Shown: positions 63,969 through 64,000 of the stretch, piece after piece | How the letters are laid out: each line of letters starts with the position of its first letter | Position numbering within the stretch: the first letter of the stretch is position 1 | Assembly (NCBI GenBank): GCA_025058735.1 | Contig: JANXDX010000020.1 | Location: 29,757 to 93,756 of the forward strand | Length of the DNA stretch: 64,000 bases | Reading direction: 5' to 3' | Source of the DNA: Archaeoglobaceae archaeon | GTDB lineage: Archaea > Halobacteriota > Archaeoglobi > Archaeoglobales > Archaeoglobaceae | Made by a program: the position numbers and the translations under genes | The notes under the pieces: generated by a model | What the model saw: only the letters and a program-made list of their open reading frames with translations | Told to the model about the DNA's origin: nothing | Databases searched by the model: none

Positions 63969-64000
63969 GCTAGATGTAGTTTGATCATATTAAATCTTTT

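Overview
The window is AT-rich archaeal DNA that looks like a member of the Archaeoglobi (Archaeoglobus, Geoglobus or Ferroglobus relatives). The grounds are an archaeal LDH-type malate dehydrogenase, glycerol-1-phosphate dehydrogenase (ether lipids), methanofuran synthesis (MfnB), SepRS, an archaeal RNase P protein, a JAMM protease very like the A. fulgidus type, GGTGATC-type ribosome binding sites and many leaderless genes with TATA boxes about 25 nt before the start codon. Genes are dense. There is no rRNA, CRISPR array or intact insertion sequence.

Region 1 (1-8 kb) is a propionate/methylmalonyl-CoA module read leftwards: an acetyl/propionyl-CoA synthetase, then a 5S-type carboxyltransferase (PycB/OadA-like), methylmalonyl-CoA mutase B12 subunit, methylmalonyl-CoA epimerase, a 12S-type carboxyltransferase (MmdA/PccB), a 41-aa subunit-like ORF, a free biotin carrier protein, and the mutase catalytic subunit cut by the window edge. 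No biotin carboxylase is present here, so the set matches a transcarboxylase more closely than a carboxylase.

Region 2 (8-29.7 kb) is acyl-CoA and short-chain acid metabolism. It holds a degenerate AdoHcyase-like protein, a CBS-nucleotidyltransferase plus DnaQ-type exonuclease pair, malate dehydrogenase, two adjacent family III CoA-transferases, acetoacetyl-CoA synthetase, another acyl-CoA ligase, and an operon of two thiolase-like proteins, two DUF35 proteins, an acyl-CoA dehydrogenase and an enoyl-CoA hydratase. It then has an ECHDC3-like protein, a CCG Fe-S protein, an AcuC/HDAC-like deacetylase and a sodium:solute symporter with a small membrane partner. The gene content resembles the bbs-type beta-oxidation of benzyl- or alkylsuccinates and the bacterial acs/symporter regulons.

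Region 3 (30-38.1 kb) is sparse: a RibBA fusion whose RibB half looks dead, behind a palindromic operator candidate, then a CoA-disulfide-reductase-like flavoprotein, a ZIP metal transporter, decayed genes, two tRNA genes (Thr-TGT, Gly-TCC) and a lone 12-TM membrane protein between them.

Region 4 (38.1-62.4 kb) is mostly housekeeping: egsA, a membrane-anchored thioredoxin-like protein, sirtuin, truD, mfnB, a PhoU/RCK_C duplication, JAMM protease, leuC-type dehydratase, a DUF401 permease, purD, an MFS transporter, a DHPS-like protein, a secreted coiled-coil pair, radical SAM, ASCH, LysE, dapB, rnp4, sepS, pdxT/pdxS, a GlcD/GlcF-like pair and a Trm5-family methyltransferase. Region 5 (62.4-64 kb) has a decayed beta-propeller gene and an acylphosphatase-like/coiled-coil gene pair.
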